From Bacteroidota bacterium (GTDB lineage Bacteria; Bacteroidota; Bacteroidia; Cytophagales; Cyclobacteriaceae): 36,368 nucleotides of DNA. This document shows, piece by piece, positions 7,557 to 15,040 of this stretch. Numbering within the stretch: the first letter of the stretch is position 1; each line of letters opens with the position of its first letter. The notes below the pieces were generated by a model. That model was not told where the DNA came from and ran no database searches. It was given only the letters and a program-made list of their open reading frames with translations. The stretch is taken from positions 1 to 36,368 of the forward strand of contig JACOSO010000055.1 of the NCBI GenBank assembly GCA_016178785.1, given 5' to 3'. A program made the position numbers and the translations under genes.

Positions 7557-9976
7557 CTCAAGCTCCACCCAAAACATCCAAGCACAATCAACAACACTGC
7601 CCAGTTTGATGCAAGTGTCACTTTGTTTCCGATTACATAGGGTTTAGGTTCAAATTTAAATTCAACAACATGTTTACCTGCAGGGATTGAAAGTGCACGA
7701 AGCACGTAATCTGCTCTCATGATTTTAACTTCTTTCCCATCAATGAAAGCATGCCAACCTTTTGGATAATAAATTTCTGAAAACACTGCCAAACCATCAG
7801 CGGATGATTGTGATTCGTATTTCAAATATTTTGGTGTGAATTCTGCAATTTTGATTTGAGCCGTACTATCAAATTTGGAATGTGGAATTTGAAATTTGGA
7901 ATCATCAACCACTGCCACATTTTTAGTGTTCACTTCTCCAGTCTTCTTCAATTCTTCGTTCGCAGAAGAAACTTTTAGCACTTCATTCACAAACCACGCA
8001 TTGCCATTGGCCAAAGGATTAGTGATTACATTTGCAGCATCTGGTCCGTACAAAATATATTTTGCATTAAGCATGTTCAGCACTCCGTAATTTTCGAAAC
8101 CGGTATTGCCTTTTTGCAAATTATTGACCATTCGCTTCGTCTCACGAATAAGGCACGAATCGTATAAATCCTGATAGCGTCTAAGCTTCGCGCCATGATA
8201 ACCACCAAGGGAATGATGATAGTAGGAAGTGCGCGCTTCATTCCACGGGCTTTCTAAATTATATACACGATAATAGCTTTTGTCAGTCAAGATTGCCGCA
8301 TCTGCTCCAGTCTCAGAAAAAAAAGTATTTGCATGCTTACGTTGAAATTTTTCTTTTGTAAACGAACGTTTATCTACGAACGATAAATCCATTGCGACCA
8401 GGAAAATCAATAGTACATAGAATCCGATTTCAGAAATTTTCTTCCGCAAATCAAAATATAAAATGATGAATATGGGGATGATAAATCCAAGAGAGCGGAA
8501 TGCATCAGCACGCATTAGACCCCTCCGGTCTGCTTGAAGTGCTTTGGCAAACCAGACTGGCAGTTGCTGTTCCCCATCTCGGGCAAAAGAACCCATTCCC
8601 GCAAAAAGTAAAATCAACAAGCACAAGCCACCTGTGACACCGAATGCAATTAGCAATTGCTTCCGGGTTTCCTTGGTAAGACCATTGTTTAAAAGTTTTT
8701 CAAGGCCAATCATTCCGAGCAGAGGCATCAAAAAAAGAATGATGATCAGCGTAAAAGTCACTGACCTGAATTTATTGTACACCGGAAAGTAATCGAACAT
8801 GAAATAGTTGAACGAGGAAAAACTGGCGCCCCAGCTGAGCATGATGCTCAACACACTGAGCGGTAGCACCCACCACAACCATTTTTTATCAACCATTAAA
8901 ATTCCAATCACAAAAAGAAAAACAATGATCGCTCCTGCATAGTAAGGTGCCCCGCTCTCTCCCCAATACGATGAAGTATAATTCGCCAGTTGATTAGCTA
9001 ACTGATTATCGCCACTGTTGACAAGTGCTTTATATGATTCGCTATTTTGATCTTCAACAAAAAAGCGCGAGGTGCTTCCTCCGTAAAAATCAGGAATCAA
9101 TAAAGTCATCGGCTCACTGATCTGATCGTTATATTCGAATGCACGACTTTTTGATAATCCATCCGTCCCTGCAGGCGACCCGGGCTTCGAAAGCTCAGAA
9201 GGTCCTCTTATGGAGTACTTCGTGTATTCAGTGATCGCCCAGAACTGTCCGAAGAAAGTTCCTGCAGCGAGGATAACTGCCGGGATTAGGATGACAACAT
9301 TGGTAAAAAAAACTCTTATTTGCTTTTCGCGATAAGCCCAAACTAATTGCACCAACCCGTAGCCAACTACAATCAGCACAAGATAATAGGTAATCTGCAA
9401 ATGATTCTCACGCAAGTGAAGGGCCAGGGCCAATGCAGTTGTTGCGAAACCCAGCAAGCGTTTTCCTGAAAAAGCCAGATGAATGCCCGCCATCACCAAA
9501 GGCATAAAGGCAATTGCGCCAATGCGAGCGTTATGTCCAGCGCCTAACCCAATGATCATGTAAGACGAAAGCCCGAATGCGATAGCGCCTGCAATCGCAA
9601 GATAAGGCCGAACACGAAATGTCAGCAGCAGAATGTAATAACAGAGAAAGGCCAGAAAAATGTTATTGATTGGATGAGGAAGAAAAACCGACATCATCCC
9701 CTTCACCCATACCACCGGACCATCGCTCCATCTCACGCTCACCAAGTAAGCAGGCATGCCGCTGAACATCGATGGGGCCCACAATGCTTCTTCACCTGTA
9801 GCTTCGCGATAGTCGGCAATGGATTTACTTGATCCTTTAAATTGCTGAATGTCGTGCTGATCAAGTGTTTTGTTATCAAAGAAGATTGGATTGAAGAAAA
9901 TTATGGTAATAATTAAGAATACAACCACTGCGAGCAGATGCGGAGCAATGTCTTTACGGAAATCAATTTTTTTCAT
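7538..9976 (-). CDS. YfhO-family polytopic membrane protein
   Basis: The protein has 812 residues, with about a dozen membrane helices across residues 12-540 and at the C-terminus (about 785-805), and a soluble domain at about 560-780. It matches the YfhO family of large GT-C-like membrane proteins, some of which modify cell-wall polymers with sugars. The acidic first loop (DNKTLDQHDIQQF, about 33-45), LGAGHNARIGAIAFMPLV and the HLRENHLQITYY segment are the parts I recognise. Residues about 692-702 (KFQIPHSKFDS) are a translation of a heptad repeat (7871-7903) lying in a variable linker between VAVVDD and TAQIK. The start is ATG at 9974-9976, with a promoter candidate at 10000-10030. It probably shares a transcript with the STING-like gene. 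The substrate is unknown. Confidence 0.9.
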   Translation of the reverse strand: MKKIDFRKDIAPHLLAVVVFLIITIIFFNPIFFDNKTLDQHDIQQFKGSSKSIADYREATGEEALWAPSMFSGMPAYLVSVRWSDGPVVWVKGMMSVFLPHPINNIFLAFLCYYILLLTFRVRPYLAIAGAIAFGLSSYMIIGLGAGHNARIGAIAFMPLVMAGIHLAFSGKRLLGFATTALALALHLRENHLQITYYLVLIVVGYGLVQLVWAYREKQIRVFFTNVVILIPAVILAAGTFFGQFWAITEYTKYSIRGPSELSKPGSPAGTDGLSKSRAFEYNDQISEPMTLLIPDFYGGSTSRFFVEDQNSESYKALVNSGDNQLANQLANYTSSYWGESGAPYYAGAIIVFLFVIGILMVDKKWLWWVLPLSVLSIMLSWGASFSSFNYFMFDYFPVYNKFRSVTFTLIIILFLMPLLGMIGLEKLLNNGLTKETRKQLLIAFGVTGGLCLLILLFAGMGSFARDGEQQLPVWFAKALQADRRGLMRADAFRSLGFIIPIFIILYFDLRKKISEIGFYVLLIFLVAMDLSFVDKRSFTKEKFQRKHANTFFSETGADAAILTDKSYYRVYNLESPWNEARTSYYHHSLGGYHGAKLRRYQDLYDSCLIRETKRMVNNLQKGNTGFENYGVLNMLNAKYILYGPDAANVITNPLANGNAWFVNEVLKVSSANEELKKTGEVNTKNVAVVDDSKFQIPHSKFDSTAQIKIAEFTPKYLKYESQSSADGLAVFSEIYYPKGWHAFIDGKEVKIMRADYVLRALSIPAGKHVVEFKFEPKPYVIGNKVTLASNWAVLLIVLGCFGWSLRIDPKS
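7871..7903. repeat. Heptad repeat inside the YfhO coding sequence
   Basis: The plus-strand bases AAATTTGGAATGTGGAATTT and the following GAAATTTGGAATC have the same units as the array at 1-60. The resulting peptide KFQIPHSKFDS almost repeats the KFQIPNSRFLIPNS tail of the truncated ORF at 13-387. The reading frame is kept open through the repeat. Confidence 0.75.
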
Positions 9977-9999
9977 TAAAGAATTACAGTTTAAGCCGG

Positions 10000-10030
10000 C
10001 AAATTAACTCTTAAATGATCAATTCGACAA
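10000..10030 (-). promoter_or_regulatory. Promoter for the yfhO-STING unit
   Basis: On the minus strand TTG (10030-10028) is followed after 20 bases by TTAATTTG (10007-10000), one mismatch from the Bacteroidota -7 consensus TAnnTTTG. The -7 element ends 24 bases before the yfhO ATG, a leader length like that of the other promoters in this window. Confidence 0.5.
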
Positions 10031-10034
10031 TGCC

Positions 10035-10070
10035 GATTAGCCAATGAATAATTTTATTGATTAGCCAATG
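10035..10070. repeat. 12-base direct repeat, 24-base period
   Basis: GATTAGCCAATG occurs at 10035-10046 and again at 10059-10070. The partial complement ATTGGCT lies at 10088-10094. The block lies between the divergent yfhO-like and NTF2-like genes, upstream of both. It may be an operator or a decayed dispersed repeat; nothing in the sequence decides this. Confidence 0.6.
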
Positions 10071-10135
10071 TCATAGAGGCACATTAAATTGGCTTATTGA
10101 TAATTGACACATCGACCATTAAAATTAAAATCTTA

Positions 10136-10567
10136 ATGAAAAAAATAATTGGACTCCTATTGCTTTCAGTCTTGTTTCAATACACAAATGCACAGTCTAA
10201 AAGAAGTGCTGACGAAAAAGAGATACGTTCTGTACTAGACAACCAAGTGGTCGCGTGGAACGAAGCCAACATCGATAAGTTCATGAAAGGGTATTGGAAA
10301 TCGGATTCAATTCTTTTCATCGGAAGAAAAATCACTTCAGGTTGGGACAGCACGCTGATCCGTTACAAAAAAAGTTATCCCGACAAAGCAGCGATGGGCA
10401 AGCTTCGATTTGAAATTCTTCGAATGGACTTCACCTCCTCTAATGCTTGTTTAGTTACAGGAAAATATTTTCTCACAAGAGAGAAAGACAACCCTAGCGG
10501 AATCTTCACCTTACTTTTCAAAAAGAAAAAAGGACAATGGGTGATTGTGTATGATCACACTTCTTAA
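10136..10567 (+). CDS. Secreted NTF2-like (DUF4440/SnoaL-type) protein
   Basis: I take the ATG at 10136, which begins MKKIIGLLLLSVLF and gives a clean signal peptide cut near TNAQ (residues 17-20); a start at 10097 would put 13 extra residues in front of it. The mature part of about 120 residues has the pattern of small NTF2-fold proteins: DEKEIRSVLDNQVVAWNEANIDKFMKGYW, the YKKSYPDK segment, a central FEILRMDF strand, and the closing GIFTLLFKKKKGQWVIVYDHTS, which is very characteristic of DUF4440 members. Such proteins are often of unknown function and may bind small hydrophobic ligands. It is convergent with the unknown gene ending at 10577, with only nine bases between stops. Confidence 0.85.
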   Translation: MKKIIGLLLLSVLFQYTNAQSKRSADEKEIRSVLDNQVVAWNEANIDKFMKGYWKSDSILFIGRKITSGWDSTLIRYKKSYPDKAAMGKLRFEILRMDFTSSNACLVTGKYFLTREKDNPSGIFTLLFKKKKGQWVIVYDHTS

Positions 10568-10576
10568 CCCTTTTCT

Positions 10577-11080
10577 TTAGATGGATTTATAGCTCACAAT
10601 GGAAAGGAACGGTTGCATTGAAATGATAAAAGTCTCAAGTTCATTTTGAATCTCCTCTCCGTTCTGTTTTGAAAGCACAAGATGGTGGCCAAAGGAATCT
10701 ACAAGCAACAAAGGAGAAGTAATATAAGTCAGGGCAACTACATGTTTTTCGCGATTGGTAATATCCGAATGAACAATCTCTGTTTTAAAAATATCGAAAT
10801 GGACCCCGTTTCCCAAGGAATCGGTAAGACCAGGAATTTTATTGTGCAATTCGTTTACATACAAACCAATGGCGAAACCTACTTTATAATGTAATGAATT
10901 GGCTTTGGGATTGGCCACAATCATTTCTGCAACTGTTGTAAATTTTTTTCCGCGATTATAAACCTGAGCCTGCATCAGCAGCTCCGAATAAGTATCATTA
11001 AAGACATTCCGCTCAAAGCCGGACTGTGCTGACGCGTCAATCATTTGTTTATAGGCGAGCTTGACTAGCGGCTTCATCAT
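10577..11080 (-). CDS. Protein of unknown function, coupled to the dioxygenase
   Basis: The protein has 167 residues with no signal peptide or membrane helix that I can see. Its ATG shares one base with the TGA of the upstream intradiol dioxygenase (TGATG), so translation is probably coupled. The sequence is not low-complexity and looks like a folded alpha/beta protein: a helical N-terminus (KLAYKQMIDASAQSGFERN), HYKVGFAIGLYVNELHNKI near residues 64-82, then HVVALTYITSPLLLVDSFG with alternating hydrophobics, and a C-terminal helix. I do not recognise the family. GFAIGLYVNEL recalls the first helix of the STING domain encoded nearby, but the remainder does not follow that fold, so I make no link. 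Confidence 0.7.
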   Translation of the reverse strand: MMKPLVKLAYKQMIDASAQSGFERNVFNDTYSELLMQAQVYNRGKKFTTVAEMIVANPKANSLHYKVGFAIGLYVNELHNKIPGLTDSLGNGVHFDIFKTEIVHSDITNREKHVVALTYITSPLLLVDSFGHHLVLSKQNGEEIQNELETFIISMQPFLSIVSYKSI

Positions 11081-11847
11081 CAGCCGGCAACATTAATCGT
11101 GTGCGTGAGCGCATAACCGTTCGTAGTGTCACCGGCAAGAGAACACAGTTCATTGTCATACCCATCACTAAAAACGTTGTCCTTAGCAAACGACAGTGTG
11201 TTTTCGCCATGCGCAGCGTACAATGACGTTTTATAAACAGCCTGCGTGACGTCATCGGGAAAAGCAATCTGAGTTGTAATCACTGAATCGTTGCCATTGC
11301 TGTTAGCGCTATTCCCTGCGGTGTACACTTGCACATGAATGTGTGTCATTCTACCCACGTACCATCCCGGATAGATCGTTGTAAATTTTACCTGGCCGTT
11401 GCTATCCGTTGTTTGTCTTCCGCGTAAAAAAGTATATCCCGTATAATCCTTCGTTCCTAAATATCCATTTTGACCTGAGTATCCGGAATAGTATCCGTCT
11501 TTATCGCAGTGCCAAATATCGACAACAACACCAGCCAGAGGTGAGCAATTATTATTCTTATTGGTAATAGTGATCGCGATGCTCAGTAGCAACCCTGCTT
11601 TCCCTTCGGTGATGTCAACTCGCTGAATTGATGAACCGCGGCTGGTATAAAGTGGATAGGGTCCATCCGTTTCAGAAGACGTGAGTGTACAGCTTCCTGA
11701 ATTGGAAGAAGAGGTCGATGAACTGCCCGAAGTTGAGTTGCTGGAATTTGGTGTCACCGATTCCTTTTTGCAGCTATCAAGGCCCGGTAAAACAATGGCG
11801 CTCAACCCCGCCACTCCCATTCCTTTTAAAAATTCTTTTCTATCCAT
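11080..11847 (-). CDS. Intradiol ring-cleavage dioxygenase-like lipoprotein
   Basis: I chose the ATG at 11845-11847 (MDRKEFLKGMGVAGLSAI); the longer ORF would start with TTG at 11874 and add nine residues. The leader DRKEFLKGMG looks like a Tat-type signal with a single arginine, and LDSC (Cys26) is a probable lipidation site. A Ser-rich linker follows. The catalytic domain resembles the protocatechuate/catechol 1,2- and 3,4-dioxygenase fold: GVVVDIWHCDKDGYYSGY gives the first iron tyrosine, and YPGWYVGRMTHIHVQVY gives the second tyrosine and the two histidine ligands (H-I-H). Such enzymes use non-haem Fe(III) to open catechol rings. Its envelope location suggests an extracellular aromatic substrate, which I cannot name. 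It lies immediately behind a candidate LytTR operator. Confidence 0.88.
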   Translation of the reverse strand: MDRKEFLKGMGVAGLSAIVLPGLDSCKKESVTPNSSNSTSGSSSTSSSNSGSCTLTSSETDGPYPLYTSRGSSIQRVDITEGKAGLLLSIAITITNKNNNCSPLAGVVVDIWHCDKDGYYSGYSGQNGYLGTKDYTGYTFLRGRQTTDSNGQVKFTTIYPGWYVGRMTHIHVQVYTAGNSANSNGNDSVITTQIAFPDDVTQAVYKTSLYAAHGENTLSFAKDNVFSDGYDNELCSLAGDTTNGYALTHTINVAG

Positions 11848-11914
11848 AGTCGATTTGTTATTTGGTTCATTCAATACGCAATGAGATCATTTAGTTTCTC
11901 TTACGTTTAATGAC

Positions 11915-11946
11915 CGTAGATCAATAGCTCAAATGCGTAGATCAAT
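11915..11946 (-). promoter_or_regulatory. Candidate LytTR operator: perfect 11-base direct repeat
   Basis: CGTAGATCAAT occurs at 11915-11925 and at 11936-11946, a start-to-start distance of exactly 21 bases, two helical turns. LytTR-domain regulators such as AgrA bind two direct repeats of about 9 bases with this periodicity. The pair lies 68-99 bases upstream of the dioxygenase ATG and overlaps the stop codon of the LytTR regulator gene itself. A related half-site, GTAGACCAA, is at 14954-14962 upstream of the lipoprotein gene. Confidence 0.6.
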
Positions 11947-12655
11947 TTGACCCACCATACCTTTTCTCGAATGCCGAAGCGAATTTTTCACCAACGGGTA
12001 GTGATTTCTTGTCGATGAAGATCTGGTGCTTTTGAAAAGAAGTGATTTTACTCAAATTGACAATGAATGAATTATGAATTCTAAAAAAACTGCCTTGGGG
12101 CAAAATCGACTCTATGCCTTTCAGGTTAATTCTCGTGAGAATAGCCTTCGAAGATGACGCTAAGAAAATTTTCACATAATCTTTCAGTCCTTCAACGTAA
12201 AGCACGTCATCACAAAATATTTTTACTTTTTTATAGTTCGCATTGATCACAAATGATTGGCCGGCATTGGAGGGTTTAGCTATTCGAAGCAAAAACAACT
12301 CACGCGCTTTATTCACTGCCTTGACAAATCGATCGAAAATGATTGGTTTCATCAAGTAATCAATCACATCCAATTCAAACCCATCGAGCGCGTATTTTTC
12401 ATAAGCGGTGGTGATGATGACCATGGGAGGGTTTTTCAATGTTCGCAAAAACTGAATCCCCGTGAGGTTGGGCATCTGAATATCAAGAAATAAAAGATCT
12501 ATGCCATCTTCGATAAATGGCATAGCAGCTTTGGCAGAAGAGCATGCTCCGGCACATTCAAGGAACGAAATTTTTCTTATCTCATCTTGCATCAACCTCA
12601 ATGCATAAGGCTCATCGTCCACCACCAGGCATTTTATTTTCCTTGATTCGCTCAT
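11942..12655 (-). CDS. LytTR-family response regulator
   Basis: The protein has 237 residues. The receiver domain (residues about 7-120) has the acidic pair D13-D14, phospho-acceptor D58 in FLDIQMPNLTG, the switch threonine in IITTAYEKYAL, and the lysine of YLMKP. The C-terminal LytTR DNA-binding domain (about 140-235) shows FCDDVLYVEGLKDYVKIFL, ILTRINLKGIE and FFRIHNSFIVNLSKI, the standard strand pattern. It is a cytoplasmic transcription regulator whose partner is the histidine kinase gene ending three bases upstream. Its stop codon lies inside the second copy of the direct repeat at 11936-11946, so its most likely target is the dioxygenase operon next door. Confidence 0.95.
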   Translation of the reverse strand: MSESRKIKCLVVDDEPYALRLMQDEIRKISFLECAGACSSAKAAMPFIEDGIDLLFLDIQMPNLTGIQFLRTLKNPPMVIITTAYEKYALDGFELDVIDYLMKPIIFDRFVKAVNKARELFLLRIAKPSNAGQSFVINANYKKVKIFCDDVLYVEGLKDYVKIFLASSSKAILTRINLKGIESILPQGSFFRIHNSFIVNLSKITSFQKHQIFIDKKSLPVGEKFASAFEKRYGGSN

Positions 12656-12658
12656 GGC

Positions 12659-13744
12659 TCAAATCATGTTTCCACTCAAGATCAATTCCAGTTGAATAAA
12701 GAAAACGCTGTCCTTTTCAAAATAGTGCAAAAGATATTGATTTGGGTAATGAAGGTTTAATCGCTTGATCACATTCTGCAGCCCTATGCCTTTTTCCTTT
12801 TCTGTGAATTTATCAATTCGATTTTCACTTTTAAAAATCAAAGCAATGCCATTTATACCGAGGCTGATCCTATTTCTGAAAGCACCCGAAAAATCTCCAT
12901 GTTTGAAAAAATTCTCGACCAGGGGCAACAAAAGAAGGGGTACAATCTGCTTATTGGTAAAGTCGCCTTCCATCAAAAATTCTACAGCCTCAGGGTTTTC
13001 GATTCGCATTTTTTGCAGCTCAATAAAATCGCGCAAGTGATCAAGTTCACCTTCAAGGTCAACTTTTTCTTTATCGGTTTGGTATAAAATATATCGGAGC
13101 AAATGAGAAAGCTTAACAACTGCATCTTCTGCCATTTCAGATTTAGATCGAACAAGCCATCGAATGTTGTTCAATGTGTTGAACAAAAAGTGAGGGCTGA
13201 TCTGGAGCTTCAATGCAGTGAGCTCGGCTGCTATTCGCTGAAGCGCCTGCTCTTGTTTTTCAGCCTGCACTTTATTCCATTCCTGCCAAAATACAAGCAT
13301 CGAACTGATGATTGCCACCAATGAAGTAATGAGCAAACTTGAAAATGTCGGGCTGGCAAACATCATTGGGGGGCCATCCGGGGGCGGACCAAAATGACCT
13401 GGCCCGTCAGGTCTCCAATGCTCCGGCATTGGTGGCGGTCCTCCTCGTCCTTCAACATAAAACTGATGGAAGCTGGAGTTTATTAAGCTTATGGCCACAA
13501 TTAGAATGAGAGTAGTTATTGCAAAAACAACAACTCCTCTTTTTTTCAAAACAACGGGCGTGATATAAAAAAGATTAGTATAAAAATAAACCATCAGCGT
13601 AAGGCTGCGCACAATGAGAGACATCATTTCAGTTGGAGTTACTTTATGGAAAAGCGGACCAGGTGAAAGGATAACAGGTGCGAGAAAAAACAAGCACCAG
13701 CCCAATAAATGAAAAAAGATTTTGAATACGGAAAATTTCTTCAA
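12659..13744 (-). CDS. LytS/YehU-type sensor histidine kinase
   Basis: The protein has 361 residues with four probable membrane helices (about 10-27, 41-62, 71-90 and 134-153). The loop between helices 3 and 4 (residues 91-133) should be periplasmic and is unusually rich in Pro, Gly, His and Met. A coiled linker leads to the His_kinase domain: SPHFLFNTLNN with phospho-acceptor H185, then LSHLLRYILYQ. The ATPase part has the N-box PLVENFFKHG (N278, H282) and the G-box KGIGLQNVIKRL (319-329). Family members phosphorylate LytTR regulators, and such a regulator is encoded three bases downstream. The signal is unknown; the loop is the only extracytoplasmic part large enough to bind one. Confidence 0.94.
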   Translation of the reverse strand: MKKFSVFKIFFHLLGWCLFFLAPVILSPGPLFHKVTPTEMMSLIVRSLTLMVYFYTNLFYITPVVLKKRGVVVFAITTLILIVAISLINSSFHQFYVEGRGGPPPMPEHWRPDGPGHFGPPPDGPPMMFASPTFSSLLITSLVAIISSMLVFWQEWNKVQAEKQEQALQRIAAELTALKLQISPHFLFNTLNNIRWLVRSKSEMAEDAVVKLSHLLRYILYQTDKEKVDLEGELDHLRDFIELQKMRIENPEAVEFLMEGDFTNKQIVPLLLLPLVENFFKHGDFSGAFRNRISLGINGIALIFKSENRIDKFTEKEKGIGLQNVIKRLNLHYPNQYLLHYFEKDSVFFIQLELILSGNMI

Positions 13745-13779
13745 ATGAATTGCCTTTTAATTGATTATCATTTTAGACC

Positions 13780-13824
13780 AATATAAAAATAAACCAAGGC
13801 CACCGGAAATCCAGCGAGCCTTGG
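13780..13824 (-). terminator. Intrinsic terminator after the lipoprotein gene
   Basis: CCAAGGC (13794-13800) pairs with GCCTTGG (13818-13824) across a 17-base loop. On the minus strand the stem is followed by TTTATTTTTATATT. It lies 25 bases past the stop of the gene at 13850-14932 and separates it from the kinase-regulator genes. Confidence 0.6.
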
Positions 13825-13849
13825 AGAAATTACCACCAAACCCTGTCTT

Positions 13850-14932
13850 TTAAATGCCTATCGTCTTTGTTGTTGTTACCCCGTTGATGGTGATCGATAT
13901 CGTTTTATTCGAGCATGATCCATCACCAAAATCAACAACCACATCGTTTGATCTGTATTTCGTTTCAATCGTTCCACTCACCGGCCAATGGTGTTCTCTT
14001 CCGCAAGACAAATCCTCTTTCACAGCTTTTGTGGTAACGTGTGAATAAATCTCTCCGTTCGAACTTGTCACGGAGATGGAGGCTGTTGTTACAATTGTTC
14101 CGCTTGACGGCTTCATGGAAACCGAGTCTAGCACAATTTGCGAATCGCGCTCGCGTGAGCTTACCCATGTCGCTACAGTTCCATCACTGAAGGTTATTTT
14201 TCCATCACTTACCGTTGTGATCGATTGCCCATTACCCGTTGAGGAATCAAAAGTGCTTGTTCTGATTTTTGTTCCTTCTACGGTATTATTGTTTACCGAG
14301 TAATTCTGAAAAGTGATCGTCTCCGTTCTTGCTTGACCACTCTTCGAACGCGTGATAATTATTTTCCCCGCACGGGTGATGGTGATGGTGTCGTGCTTAA
14401 TTGTGACTCCGCCACCAAAATCAATTTCTGTTTTCACAATCTTCGAAAGAAGAGAATCGTTTTGCGGAAATTGACCGCAGGAAAAACTTGCTCCTTCAGG
14501 CCCCTTATTCATAGAAGGAGCAGTAAGTGTCACCACATTTCCTGACGCATTATAGTTGGTTATTTTCGCTCCGCCATTGGCATACATCCTAAGGCCACGC
14601 ATGTCGCCCGCGCTCTCCGCGTCTACGATGGCGATCAATTCGTTGGTCGGAGTCAAAAAATTTGTTCCCTCCAAAAAACTTCCCATCCCATCGTTGGGAC
14701 AATGGCCCGGGTGATGGTTTGAACCAGCAGGCGTTACATTTCCGGACGTTGAGGATGTGACTATCGAAAAACTTGCACCGCTTGCCAACTGGGCGGAAGT
14801 TTGCCCAACAGCCAAAAGAATGGTTTGATTAAGTCCCGTGTTTGTCGATGAAACATTCTCCCGGTTGCATCCAAACATCCATACACTTATGCTACCTAGT
14901 AGCAGAAAAGTTTTCAAACTGAATTTTTGCAT
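13850..14932 (-). CDS. Repetitive beta-rich lipoprotein of unknown function
   Basis: The protein has 360 residues. The signal peptide ends in a lipobox with cysteine in WMFGCNRE (Cys22). The N-terminal third contains a His/Cys segment (NHHPGHCPNDG, about 73-83) and GFxSCGQF-like cysteines. From about residue 165 the protein becomes Thr/Ser/Ile-rich short beta strands (HDTITITRAGKIIITRS, TETITFQNYSVNNNTVEGT, GQSITTVSDGKITFSDGT). They recur roughly every 20-25 residues, and a second His/Cys patch (SCGREHHWPVSGTI) occurs near residue 320. This looks like an outer-membrane-associated beta structure. I do not know the family. It is transcribed towards the kinase gene but a terminator intervenes. 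A half-site resembling the LytTR repeat lies upstream at 14954-14962, so membership of the same regulon is possible. Confidence 0.8.
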   Translation of the reverse strand: MQKFSLKTFLLLGSISVWMFGCNRENVSSTNTGLNQTILLAVGQTSAQLASGASFSIVTSSTSGNVTPAGSNHHPGHCPNDGMGSFLEGTNFLTPTNELIAIVDAESAGDMRGLRMYANGGAKITNYNASGNVVTLTAPSMNKGPEGASFSCGQFPQNDSLLSKIVKTEIDFGGGVTIKHDTITITRAGKIIITRSKSGQARTETITFQNYSVNNNTVEGTKIRTSTFDSSTGNGQSITTVSDGKITFSDGTVATWVSSRERDSQIVLDSVSMKPSSGTIVTTASISVTSSNGEIYSHVTTKAVKEDLSCGREHHWPVSGTIETKYRSNDVVVDFGDGSCSNKTISITINGVTTTKTIGI

Positions 14933-15040
14933 AGTATTGATTTAATTGGCCTTGTAGACCAACATCAATACGTCTAGTTTAAAAGCTTAGTGCCTTCGAG
15001 TAACAAAGTGTAGCTCAATGGAGAGGAAGTGTATACTGAT

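Noticed and set aside
10577..11080. A second STING-like protein (GFAIGLYVNELHNKI resembles the first STING helix).
   Set aside because: The later strand and helix landmarks do not follow in order, there is no P-T-T segment, and there is no membrane anchor. I leave it as unknown.
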